Positions 44,042 through 52,000 of a stretch of DNA of 64,000 nucleotides are shown here, one piece after another. The stretch is taken from positions 1,612,001 to 1,676,000 of the forward strand of contig OZ245737.1 of the NCBI GenBank assembly GCA_965227315.1, given 5' to 3'. The DNA comes from JANQHS01 sp965227315. GTDB taxonomy: Bacteria; Bacteroidota; Bacteroidia; Cytophagales; CCMP332. The notes beneath the pieces are model-generated. The model did not search any database and was not told the DNA's origin. It saw only the letters and a list, made by a program, of their open reading frames with translations. The position numbers and the translations under genes were made by a program. The first letter of the stretch is position 1. Every line of letters starts with the position of its first letter.

Positions 44042-47000
44042 TCAAAAAAGAAATCCAAATCTAAAAGCACCGATCCAGAATTCTCCGTAAGCAATATCCA
44101 GGTCAAGAGTGATGGACTCAAAAGGAGTCATCCAAATTCCAAAGCCATATCCGTTGTGCCAGACATCGGAGTTTTCACCGTCAACCCATACCCGGCCGAT
44201 ATCATAAAAACCCACAATGCCGAAATCCGCAGGGAAAAGATAGGTTTTAAAGCCAAAAAGAGTGATCCTAAGCTCCGTATTATTGTACACGGCCGACTCC
44301 CCGTAAAACCTTGTTCTTCTATAACCTCGTACATTGGCATCCTTTCCGGTACCACCTATCGTGGCTGCCTGGTAAAATTCAATATCGCCGTCCGTCCAGC
44401 CTCCCCCGATCCTGTTTGAGAAGGTAATGGTCCTGGGAGCCCTGAAACTCAGGTAAAAGGAGAAAGCACCTTCAAGCCTGCTATAGTAAAAAGCCTGATC
44501 ATCGACAGGCTGCATGCTTTTGCTCTGAGCCCAGAAGTGAATTCCCCTTCTTGGAAATATCTCACTATCGCGGGTATCAAGATCAAAGCCGAGTTTCAGG
44601 CCTGCAAATTGCTTCTGCGCAAAGATAGTATCGTTGCCGCTGGCATTTGAAATATCCGTGATGAACCTATCCTGCTCCTGTCGGACTTCTATGCTCTCAT
44701 AGGAAGGACCCAGGCTAATGGAAAAAGCGTTTCCGATCCGCTTTCTGATCTGGGCCGTACCGATGAAATTATCGAATCTCACATAATAGTAACTTATGTG
44801 ATTACTCCTGTCATAGGTGGATTCATTGCCCAATCCAAAAAAGTTCCTTGTATAGTTCGGGCCTTCAAGGTTGACATCGGCAACCAGGTCCAGGGATCTG
44901 TATACATGATTAAAGATCCCTTTGTATTTAAAGTCAAACGCAGCCGTCCGGAAAGCAAAGAGACCCCTGATCAAATGGCGGCTCTTGTAAGGGTCCTTTC
45001 TGAAGCCATGGGTGGTGATCAAGGCTCCGCCTCCGACAAAGATCCCATCATCAATATTAAAGGCGGCAAATGCCAAGGGCATGGTCACATTATACTGGAA
45101 TGCATTCCTGTTGTAATTGTTTACGCCGGGTCTTCCGGAAGTTCTGTCTCTTGTTTCTTTGCCCTTGCTGATGTTGTTACCTTCCTTGGTATCATAGATC
45201 GTTGTATGTTTTGAAAGCCCGGTCACCCTTGATCGATCCTGAATATCGTCCTCCCCTGCACCTCCGATGATCCTAAGATTAATCCCCTTTTTGGCCTCTC
45301 CTTCGATCTCAAAACGATCATCTCCATCCAGGCCAAAGAGCCTGATCTCCCGGGTTTCCTTTGGGTAAAACCTCCTTGAATAGATCGACTGCTTTATCTC
45401 TCCGCTCTTCGAAATTTTATAAACATCGACTTTGGTCAAACCTCCGGCCTCTCTTTGCACCTTGAAGAGCTCCTTTTTATCCGTTCCGACTATGTCAACT
45501 TCCTTCGCCAGGAAGGCGTAATGGTCCAAGGCGTATTTTTTTAGATCTGCCCTTCTGGCTGCCAATTTGGAATGGATCTCTTCCCCGCAAAGGTCCCGAA
45601 CAGCCTTGGGCCAGTTGGACAATGCCTCTTCAATGACCTTATCATCCACGCTTTTTTGAATTTCCGTGGCGGTTTGAATCCATTGGTCCTTCTCAAGTCC
45701 GTTCAAAAAAGACCTGTCAAACCAACGGGCATTGAACATAAAACCTGGCACGTTTTTCAATTCATGATCAAATCCCTGAAATTTTGGAAGGGCCCATTTT
45801 CTGGATGCGATCTTTGGCAATACCCCCTCATTGACGAAAAAGGCCTGATCTCGGTCCCGGGGTATGGGACGAAACATCTTCCCCTTCTTATCCTTGAAAC
45901 TGGCCCATCTCCACTGGTCATCATGCCTGTCCCAATCTCCTATCCAGAGATCAAAGAGCCGGTTTCTCAACACAAATTGTTGATCCACATAATTGTCATT
46001 GTCATCATGGATCTTCTTCAAAACCTTAGAAGTGGAAATGATATCCTTGGAATCACCGAAAATGCCTGTCCCCTTCCAGTTTTTTGCAGGGCGTTCTTCA
46101 TACAATGCAAGTACGTTTGCGAAATCCTCTCGGTGCATACCAAACTCAGGATCATTGGGAATGATCACGGGTTTCGGATTGGTATGATAGATACCGACCG
46201 CTTCGGCCAGAGTGGGAACCACAAAGGCTCCGTAAGGATGAGCTGCAGAGATCTGGTCCTGAACTACGTCTTGGGCGAATGACCCGCGCAACATCGGCGG
46301 AATCGCAGCTGCAGGATCCTTATTGATGGACCTCAACACATATTGTCTTCCCGTTTCTGCCTGGAGTCGCAGGGACTTGGTTTGCATTCCCCCACCCCTC
46401 TGAACAATCTCCATCCCACCATGCTCTTCAAGGATATCAAAAAAATCGAACTCAACCTTTGCGGACCAAACATCCCGATAGTTTTCTCCCAGCAACCATT
46501 TATTAAAGTTTTTCGTCAGGTATTGATCTGATGCACTTCGTGTCGCCTTTTCCGGGATCTCGAAATCTCTTTTTTCAATGACAGGGTCGTACGGGGCTTT
46601 CTTGAATATGATCTCGTCAAATTCCACCTTCTGTTCCCCCTTGAGCTCAGAGGTCACAAATTGATTTTGAACGGATCCATCGGGCAAGAAGCTTAACCTG
46701 GCATAGCCGGTTTTTGATAGTGCAAATTCGGAGCCTTTTCCCCGCTTGACATAGGTGGTTTTTGAGCCGGAGCCGCTGATGATATAATGTGTTTGATCTT
46801 CTTTGATATACTGCAAAGAATGGTCATGTCCGGAAGCGTAGATGGTATTCGGATACTTTGAAAACAAATCCGCCAGGGATTTACGAACCACCTTGTAGGC
46901 GGGATGATTTAGATCCTGTATGGAACCAAAATACTTGCGATATCCTGGGTAAAGAGACCCGACAATCGGCAAGGGAATATAAAGCGAGGGGCTAAGGTCT

Positions 47001-47704
47001 GTCATCGGGAAAAGATGCATTTTCAGGTTTGACCGTCCTCCGTGAATGCCCTGGGAATAAATGGGGTGATGACCTGCGATCAAAACTTTCCTGTTTTTGT
47101 TCGCCTTCAGCAATCCGTCAAGCTGTGCATACACGTCAAGTCCGGTTTTCACGGGACAATCTGACTCCTCTCTTGGTTTTTCATGCAGGTGAAGAAACCA
47201 TTGGGTATCGATCAGGATGATCACCAGATCCGAAGAAATATTCAAAACCACGGGTCCGGGACATCCGCCTCTTGGAAAGAATAATTCCGTACCTGAGGCA
47301 AGCGAGTCAAGAAAATCCTGTTGTCTCAGGATCTGTTCATATCCCCTATTTCTTCCTTGTTTCCAATCGTGATTCCCCGGGATCATCAATACCCTGCAAC
47401 CCAAATTCAGAAAGGGTTTGATCTGGCTTGAGAGTATATCCTCGGCTTCGATCCGATCTTTGGACTCCAGCTCTGGCATACCTTTGGGGTAGATATTATC
47501 ACCAAGAAAAATGACGGTGGAATTCTCCGGATCCTCCGAAACCTGTTTGGTAACATCGGAGATCACAGAAGCCATTCCCTCGGTCATTTCTCCTGCGTCC
47601 CCGATCAGGAAGACCTTTTGAGCGGATTGGGATATTGCGTTCTGATATCCGAAAAGAAGCAGCGGAATGATCCAAACAAAGATTTTGATCAATCGATTTC
47701 TCAT
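44042..47704 (-). CDS. Metallophosphoesterase, kinase-like and BamA-like barrel fusion
   Basis: 1220 residues with a signal peptide. (1) Calcineurin-like phosphoesterase, about 29-300: D36 in IGDAGE, D69-N70 in FLGDNIYP, N111-H112-D113 in GNHDW, H212 in AGHHPIYS, and H293-D-H295 in SGHDHS, a full dimetal set. (2) About 410-640: a segment with a Gly-rich loop (QRGGGMQTKSLRLQ), a VLRS strand (456-459), a catalytic-loop-like GDWDRHDDQW (589-598) and RPIPRDRDQAFF (612-623, D617/D619), resembling the DRH...DxD arrangement of HipA/Fam20/CotH-type kinases. (3) About 860-1220: a BamA/Omp85-like barrel (FVGGGALITTHGF; AFRFGFLF C-terminus). Thus it is an outer-membrane protein with periplasmic enzymatic modules. 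Upstream, an SdiA-regulated-family gene overlaps its start by 4 bases. Confidence 0.88.
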   Translation of the reverse strand: MRNRLIKIFVWIIPLLLFGYQNAISQSAQKVFLIGDAGEMTEGMASVISDVTKQVSEDPENSTVIFLGDNIYPKGMPELESKDRIEAEDILSSQIKPFLNLGCRVLMIPGNHDWKQGRNRGYEQILRQQDFLDSLASGTELFFPRGGCPGPVVLNISSDLVIILIDTQWFLHLHEKPREESDCPVKTGLDVYAQLDGLLKANKNRKVLIAGHHPIYSQGIHGGRSNLKMHLFPMTDLSPSLYIPLPIVGSLYPGYRKYFGSIQDLNHPAYKVVRKSLADLFSKYPNTIYASGHDHSLQYIKEDQTHYIISGSGSKTTYVKRGKGSEFALSKTGYARLSFLPDGSVQNQFVTSELKGEQKVEFDEIIFKKAPYDPVIEKRDFEIPEKATRSASDQYLTKNFNKWLLGENYRDVWSAKVEFDFFDILEEHGGMEIVQRGGGMQTKSLRLQAETGRQYVLRSINKDPAAAIPPMLRGSFAQDVVQDQISAAHPYGAFVVPTLAEAVGIYHTNPKPVIIPNDPEFGMHREDFANVLALYEERPAKNWKGTGIFGDSKDIISTSKVLKKIHDDNDNYVDQQFVLRNRLFDLWIGDWDRHDDQWRWASFKDKKGKMFRPIPRDRDQAFFVNEGVLPKIASRKWALPKFQGFDHELKNVPGFMFNARWFDRSFLNGLEKDQWIQTATEIQKSVDDKVIEEALSNWPKAVRDLCGEEIHSKLAARRADLKKYALDHYAFLAKEVDIVGTDKKELFKVQREAGGLTKVDVYKISKSGEIKQSIYSRRFYPKETREIRLFGLDGDDRFEIEGEAKKGINLRIIGGAGEDDIQDRSRVTGLSKHTTIYDTKEGNNISKGKETRDRTSGRPGVNNYNRNAFQYNVTMPLAFAAFNIDDGIFVGGGALITTHGFRKDPYKSRHLIRGLFAFRTAAFDFKYKGIFNHVYRSLDLVADVNLEGPNYTRNFFGLGNESTYDRSNHISYYYVRFDNFIGTAQIRKRIGNAFSISLGPSYESIEVRQEQDRFITDISNASGNDTIFAQKQFAGLKLGFDLDTRDSEIFPRRGIHFWAQSKSMQPVDDQAFYYSRLEGAFSFYLSFRAPRTITFSNRIGGGWTDGDIEFYQAATIGGTGKDANVRGYRRTRFYGESAVYNNTELRITLFGFKTYLFPADFGIVGFYDIGRVWVDGENSDVWHNGYGFGIWMTPFESITLDLDIAYGEFWIGAFRFGFLF

Positions 47705-48561
47705 TCTTTAAGCTGAAAGATCATAATATTGGCCGTTCCTCCCCGGGCTTCATTGCTGATATACATGGTTCCTGAAGGATCAAAGCAAATGCCCTCCGGC
47801 TGCTTAAAATGCTTCCTTGGGAGATCATAATATGAGATCATATTGCCTTCTGCATCAATGATGATCATATATTTTCCCTCCGAAGAAATAATGTAAAAGT
47901 TCCCGGTATTAGGGTGTTGAGCCACTCCAGAGAATCCATATCCACTTTTGAGGGATTTCTTTCCTGCCTCTTCCAACCAGGTATTGATCTGCTTTCTCTT
48001 GATCCTGAAAACCGGTTCATCGCTGAAATGATCATCCGAAGGAGAATAAGCAAACAGGCTCTTTCCTTTTTTCTCCTTTCCGATGTATCCTTTTCCCTTG
48101 CTTCCCAGAAGAAAATATCCCGCGTCAGAATCAAAGCCCAGGGCTTCGATATTGTTATCGGACTTTAACGGGGTTTTAAACTCATCAGCATCCACCTTGT
48201 CTCCACCATTCAGTGGGATCCTATAAATGGTCCCATTGCTCTTCACAACATAGACATGGTCCTGAAACCTCTCTATTCCTTCATAATCACCGGACTGCTT
48301 GAAGGAAATTCTCCGAATGACCTTCTCCTCCCTCAAATCGAACAGATATACGATGCCCTCCTCATCCTGAACACAAGTGAGAATACCTTCATCGAACCAA
48401 CCCAGGCCTGAGATCTCATCAAGCTCCAGTCCCAGAAAGATCGTTTTATCAGGATTTGACAGATCGTAGGAAACATTCTCTCCAAGAACAAAACCCTGAT
48501 CAACTTCGGCGCCTGCACAGGAAATGATCAGCAGAAAAAATAATGATATGGTCTTCCTCAT
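47701..48561 (-). CDS. SdiA-regulated family lipoprotein
   Basis: 286 residues from ATG at 48559-48561 (MRKTISLFFLLIISCAG), with a lipobox Cys; an in-frame ATG at 48585 would add 8 residues and weaken the signal. The repeated strand pattern EISGLGWFDEGILTCVQDEE, then GDYEGIERFQDHVYVVKSNG, YGFSGVAQHPNTGNFYIISS and FKQPEGICFDPSGTMYISNE is that of the SdiA-regulated family, a beta-propeller group related in fold to phytase/NHL propellers. Function is not established. Stop codon overlaps the phosphoesterase start by 4 bases, so the two are translationally coupled and may act together in the periplasm. Confidence 0.88.
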   Translation of the reverse strand: MRKTISLFFLLIISCAGAEVDQGFVLGENVSYDLSNPDKTIFLGLELDEISGLGWFDEGILTCVQDEEGIVYLFDLREEKVIRRISFKQSGDYEGIERFQDHVYVVKSNGTIYRIPLNGGDKVDADEFKTPLKSDNNIEALGFDSDAGYFLLGSKGKGYIGKEKKGKSLFAYSPSDDHFSDEPVFRIKRKQINTWLEEAGKKSLKSGYGFSGVAQHPNTGNFYIISSEGKYMIIIDAEGNMISYYDLPRKHFKQPEGICFDPSGTMYISNEARGGTANIMIFQLKE

Positions 48562-48663
48562 AAGAGCCTGGAAATTTCGTTCCATAGCAGAGATTTAGTT
48601 TCAATGCTGGGTTTGCCTAAATTTAGACAAGATTAAATTAGCAAAAGGGAGTCTCATCAGTAT

Positions 48664-49857
48664 ATGAGTTCGGAAAAGATCAATATTGACATGATTCGGG
48701 AAGCTGAAGAATTCGTGAAGAAATTCTTCAGGGAGAATATGCCTGATGAATTCAATTACCATACCCTTCAACATACCGAAAGGGTAGTGGGAAAAGTAAA
48801 GGAGATCGCACTGCATACCGGGTTAAGTGATGACGAGATCAATGAGGTCGTGATGGCTGCATGGTTTCATGATCTGGGATACCATAAGGGTCCGAAAGGG
48901 CATGAAACCGAAAGCATCAGGATCCTCAAAGAATTTCTCACGGAAAAACAGGTCCCCCCGGATGGCATGGAGAGAATATCAAATTGTGTGTTGGCGACCC
49001 AAATGCCACCCAGTCCCTCCACCCTGCAGGAAAAGGTGCTGGCTGATGCGGATCTCCTGCATATCGGAACCCAGGCGTTTTTTGAGGAGTCTCCCAAGAT
49101 CCGAGAGGAGTTTGAAAAATTCCTTGGTAGAAAGTTTGGGGACAGAGAATGGCTCGAATCCAACATCCACTTTTTCAAGATGCACACTTTCTTTACAGAA
49201 TATGCTGCTGAAAAATATGGTGAAGGAAAGGCCGAGAACTTCAATAAGATCAAAAAAGAACTGAAAGCTCTAAAGAAAATGGAAAAGCCGGAAAAATCAG
49301 AGAAACTGGAACCCAAAAAGATCAAGCCCGATCGGGGTCGGGAAACCATGTTTCGAATCACCTCTCGAAATCATCTGGAACTCAGCAATATGGCCGACAA
49401 TAAGGCCAATATTATGATCTCCGTAAATGCGATCATGCTTTCGATCATCGTCTCCATGCTGATTCGAAAACTCGATAGCAACCCCTACCTGGTAGTCCCA
49501 ACCCTGATCCTGGTGGCTGTTTGCCTGGCGACCATCATTTTTGCCATCAGGGCGACCCGCCCCAATATCTCTTCCGGAAAATTCACCAGAGAGGACATTC
49601 GACAAAAGCGAACCAATCTGCTCTTCTTTGGCAATTTCCATAGAGTTAGTCTGGAGGATTTTGACTGGGGCATGCAGGAGATGATCAAGGACAGCGATTA
49701 CCTGTACTCCTCAATGATCAAGGATATATATTACCTGGGCGTTATTCTTGGAAAGAAATATCGAAACCTGAGAATCGCCTACACGATCTTCATGTACGGC
49801 TTCGCTATTGCCATTATCAGCTATGTAGTGGCCTTTATCAATTCCGGAGCGCTTTGA
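48664..49857 (+). CDS. HD-domain protein with PycTM-like membrane domain (DUF5706)
   Basis: 397 residues. N-terminal HD phosphohydrolase domain with H33/H37 (YHTLQHTERVV), H69-D70 (AAWFHDLGYHKG) and D128/D130 (LADADLLHIG). A charged linker (about 195-225) precedes a PycTM-type region: SRNHLELSNMADNKANIMIS at about 234-253, followed by helices at about 249-268, 275-296 and 369-391. PycTM is the membrane effector of Pycsar anti-phage systems, where a cyclase makes cCMP or cUMP and the effector damages the membrane. HD-PycTM fusions are common in Bacteroidota chromosomes and are not proven defence genes. The convergent neighbour (37-base overlap) is a DUF2652 cyclase-like protein. Confidence 0.88.
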   Translation: MSSEKINIDMIREAEEFVKKFFRENMPDEFNYHTLQHTERVVGKVKEIALHTGLSDDEINEVVMAAWFHDLGYHKGPKGHETESIRILKEFLTEKQVPPDGMERISNCVLATQMPPSPSTLQEKVLADADLLHIGTQAFFEESPKIREEFEKFLGRKFGDREWLESNIHFFKMHTFFTEYAAEKYGEGKAENFNKIKKELKALKKMEKPEKSEKLEPKKIKPDRGRETMFRITSRNHLELSNMADNKANIMISVNAIMLSIIVSMLIRKLDSNPYLVVPTLILVAVCLATIIFAIRATRPNISSGKFTREDIRQKRTNLLFFGNFHRVSLEDFDWGMQEMIKDSDYLYSSMIKDIYYLGVILGKKYRNLRIAYTIFMYGFAIAIISYVVAFINSGAL

Positions 49858-50930
49858 GATCGATTCCATTCACCCTCGCAGAATGACTTGAACTTCTCAA
49901 GGCCCTTGGTCTGAAGTTTTTTAATAACAGGTTTCATGAGAGGTCCCAGGAGATTCCCCAGTATTGGATGAGTTTCGGATTTTAACCGGCACGAGGTGTC
50001 GGATACTTTCTCCAATGTGAAGATCTGGGTGAGCTGAGGGCCAAATAGCCCGGACTTGTTATACCGCTCAATGTACAGTATTCTTCCTTCGGAGAATTGC
50101 CCGTCCAAAACATCCACTTTGACATTCCCCTGGGGCAAAATGCAATAATGCTGTGTGCCGATCCTTTCCGGAAACTCAAGCTGTCCGCCAATTTTTGGGC
50201 CCCACAAAGCTCTTTTTGAAAGGTCGATCAGATTTTGGTGAACATCTATGATCGGTGCATCGATGAGATATTCAAGCCTGATCGGATCATCTATCCTTGT
50301 GAAGTTGATATTCCGTTTTTCCGGTTCGGGAATCGATTTCGTCAGTGCGTCGAGGGAATAATAGTTAAAGGAAACCTCCCCGAGATCCTGATATTCACCT
50401 TTAGCGTTTCTCATGCGGGCCCCAAACCTTTCCTCAGGAAGATCTTCCTCTTCCATGTTGTTGAGCAGCACATACTCGCTTTCAGGAATATTGTTCTTTG
50501 CCAAACGATGGACTATGGTCGCGTCAATGCCCATGAGTTGCTTTTTCCCCGCAATTTCTTTTTCAACTGCCTTTCCACGATGAACAATGAATTTAAGTCC
50601 AAGTTTATGGGCAGTAGAGCAGGCTCCACAATGACAGATCCTATCCCTTTCATATACCTTGAGATGCTGATGAAATTCAACAAACATTTTCTCACATTGC
50701 CTGAGGATATCTTCAATGTCCGGGTGCTTACCCAACTTATAGAGAAAAAGGGCATCGCCTTCAATCTCTTTGAGTTCACAACCCAGAATATCCTGCTTGA
50801 TGAGTACCTCAAGAAGTTCAGTAATGATATGAGAGCTGTGATTTAATTCTGTCTCTTTGACAAAACGGGTAAATCCGCTGATGTCCGGAATGAAGAAAAG
50901 GCAATCCTGATTTTGGGTCATAGCGTGCAA
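49821..50930 (-). CDS. DUF2652 class III cyclase-like protein with SRPBCC-like C-terminus
   Basis: 369 residues (M4 is an alternative start). The N-terminus FFIPDISGFTRFVKE (D16) and KEIEGDALFLY (D59) reproduce the two metal Asp positions of class III nucleotidyl cyclases; E55, four residues before D59, is the position that selects the purine and is Glu in guanylyl cyclases. An inserted CHCGAC (99-104) precedes LKFIVHRGKAV, the counterpart of the GIHxG strand, and GIDATIVHRLAKN at 134-146. There the usual N and R of VNxAxR are H141 and K145, so activity is uncertain. The C-terminal 180 residues resemble an SRPBCC/START-type lipid-binding fold. It is convergent with the HD-PycTM gene. Confidence 0.82.
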   Translation of the reverse strand: MHAMTQNQDCLFFIPDISGFTRFVKETELNHSSHIITELLEVLIKQDILGCELKEIEGDALFLYKLGKHPDIEDILRQCEKMFVEFHQHLKVYERDRICHCGACSTAHKLGLKFIVHRGKAVEKEIAGKKQLMGIDATIVHRLAKNNIPESEYVLLNNMEEEDLPEERFGARMRNAKGEYQDLGEVSFNYYSLDALTKSIPEPEKRNINFTRIDDPIRLEYLIDAPIIDVHQNLIDLSKRALWGPKIGGQLEFPERIGTQHYCILPQGNVKVDVLDGQFSEGRILYIERYNKSGLFGPQLTQIFTLEKVSDTSCRLKSETHPILGNLLGPLMKPVIKKLQTKGLEKFKSFCEGEWNRSQSAPELIKATT

Positions 50931-51000
50931 ACGCTTTCAAATACCGTGCAAATACGCAGGATGGCAGCTATTTGATCGTATCTCCTCCTGCAATTATTTG

Positions 51001-51900
51001 TTAGAACTTATACTGCATTCCCAATCCCGCCCCGTTTGAGAGGTAAATAGGGAAAAATTTCATTCCTGTTTTCTTGATGATAGGCTTTTTGTGCAACTCC
51101 GGGATCAACAAACCCGTGGCAGCACCCAGCACATATCCTGTCATTATGTCGGTAGGATAATGCTTTCCGGCTTCGAAACGCAGGTAGCCCGCCGCTGCCG
51201 GAACAATAGCTGCGAAGCTCCAAAGTGCCATTTTCGATGCCCTCCCCATATCCGGGTGATAATCATTGATCACCTTGGCAAAAAAGAATGAAAATGCCGC
51301 CGTATGAGAAGTATGCCCGGAGTAATAGGATAACCTGGACTCAGCCCCCGTTCGATCTTCTGTTGGGGCGTTTTCATTGTAAACAAAGGGTCTGTATCGG
51401 TTTACCAAATTTTTAACGGTCGTCGTCAACCCATAATTGATCAGCCCGACCTCCAGGGCCATGACAAGCAATGCTCCAAAATCCTGCCTTGTATGGTGAT
51501 TCAACAGGAATACGGCCGGAAGAAGAACGACCCCGGTCCTGACTACATCGCTTCTAAATGCAGCATTTGGGTCCCAATTATAGGTTGCAGGACGGTCAAA
51601 GGAATTTACATCATTGCGATCCAGGAACTCGAGTTCCTCCGCCGTATAAGGTTTTGCAGGATTATAGTTTTGCAGAAGCAGGCCGGCAGTGGTCAAACCT
51701 ACTCCCATGGTCAGATATGGTATCTCTCTTTTCCAGGAAAAATGGTATGGAGGAGGGGCGTTATGCTCATGGTGATAACATAAGCCGCATTTTAACTTCT
51801 TGTTTTCATCATCCCCTGCCTGGGTAGGAAGGGCAAAAACAACAGAGGAGAAAAACAAAAAAAACCTGACTCTATGCATCAATATTTCCAGGGTACTCAT
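51001..51900 (-). CDS. PAP2 family phosphatase
   Basis: 299-residue membrane-associated phosphatase; members dephosphorylate lipid phosphates such as phosphatidate or undecaprenyl pyrophosphate. All three PAP2 motifs are present: K163-x6-R170-P171 (KNLVNRYRP), S194-G-H196 (YYSGHTSHT), and R241-x5-H247-xx-T250-D251 (RFEAGKHYPTD). There is a signal sequence (ATG at residue 8 would start it more neatly) and a short Cys/His-rich region (KCGLCYHHEH) after it. It is 70 bases upstream of, and on the same strand as, the DUF2652 gene, so the two may share a transcript. Confidence 0.93.
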   Translation of the reverse strand: MSTLEILMHRVRFFLFFSSVVFALPTQAGDDENKKLKCGLCYHHEHNAPPPYHFSWKREIPYLTMGVGLTTAGLLLQNYNPAKPYTAEELEFLDRNDVNSFDRPATYNWDPNAAFRSDVVRTGVVLLPAVFLLNHHTRQDFGALLVMALEVGLINYGLTTTVKNLVNRYRPFVYNENAPTEDRTGAESRLSYYSGHTSHTAAFSFFFAKVINDYHPDMGRASKMALWSFAAIVPAAAGYLRFEAGKHYPTDIMTGYVLGAATGLLIPELHKKPIIKKTGMKFFPIYLSNGAGLGMQYKF

Positions 51901-52000
51901 CCTAAACCCCGGAAGCTGGGTAAATAGTTCGAAATCAATTTAACGATAAGAAAAGGATTTTCTTTTGCTGATTTTCAAAACTTTGCACTTTTGAGGACTA

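Noticed and set aside
45572..46282. 236-codon plus-strand frame inside the phosphoesterase fusion
   Set aside because: Antisense to a clear domain-bearing gene; no recognisable domain of its own.
48664..50930. Firm call as an anti-phage Pycsar system
   Set aside because: Convergent layout, altered cyclase residues and general chromosomal spread of both families make a definite defence call unjustified; kept as a hypothesis.
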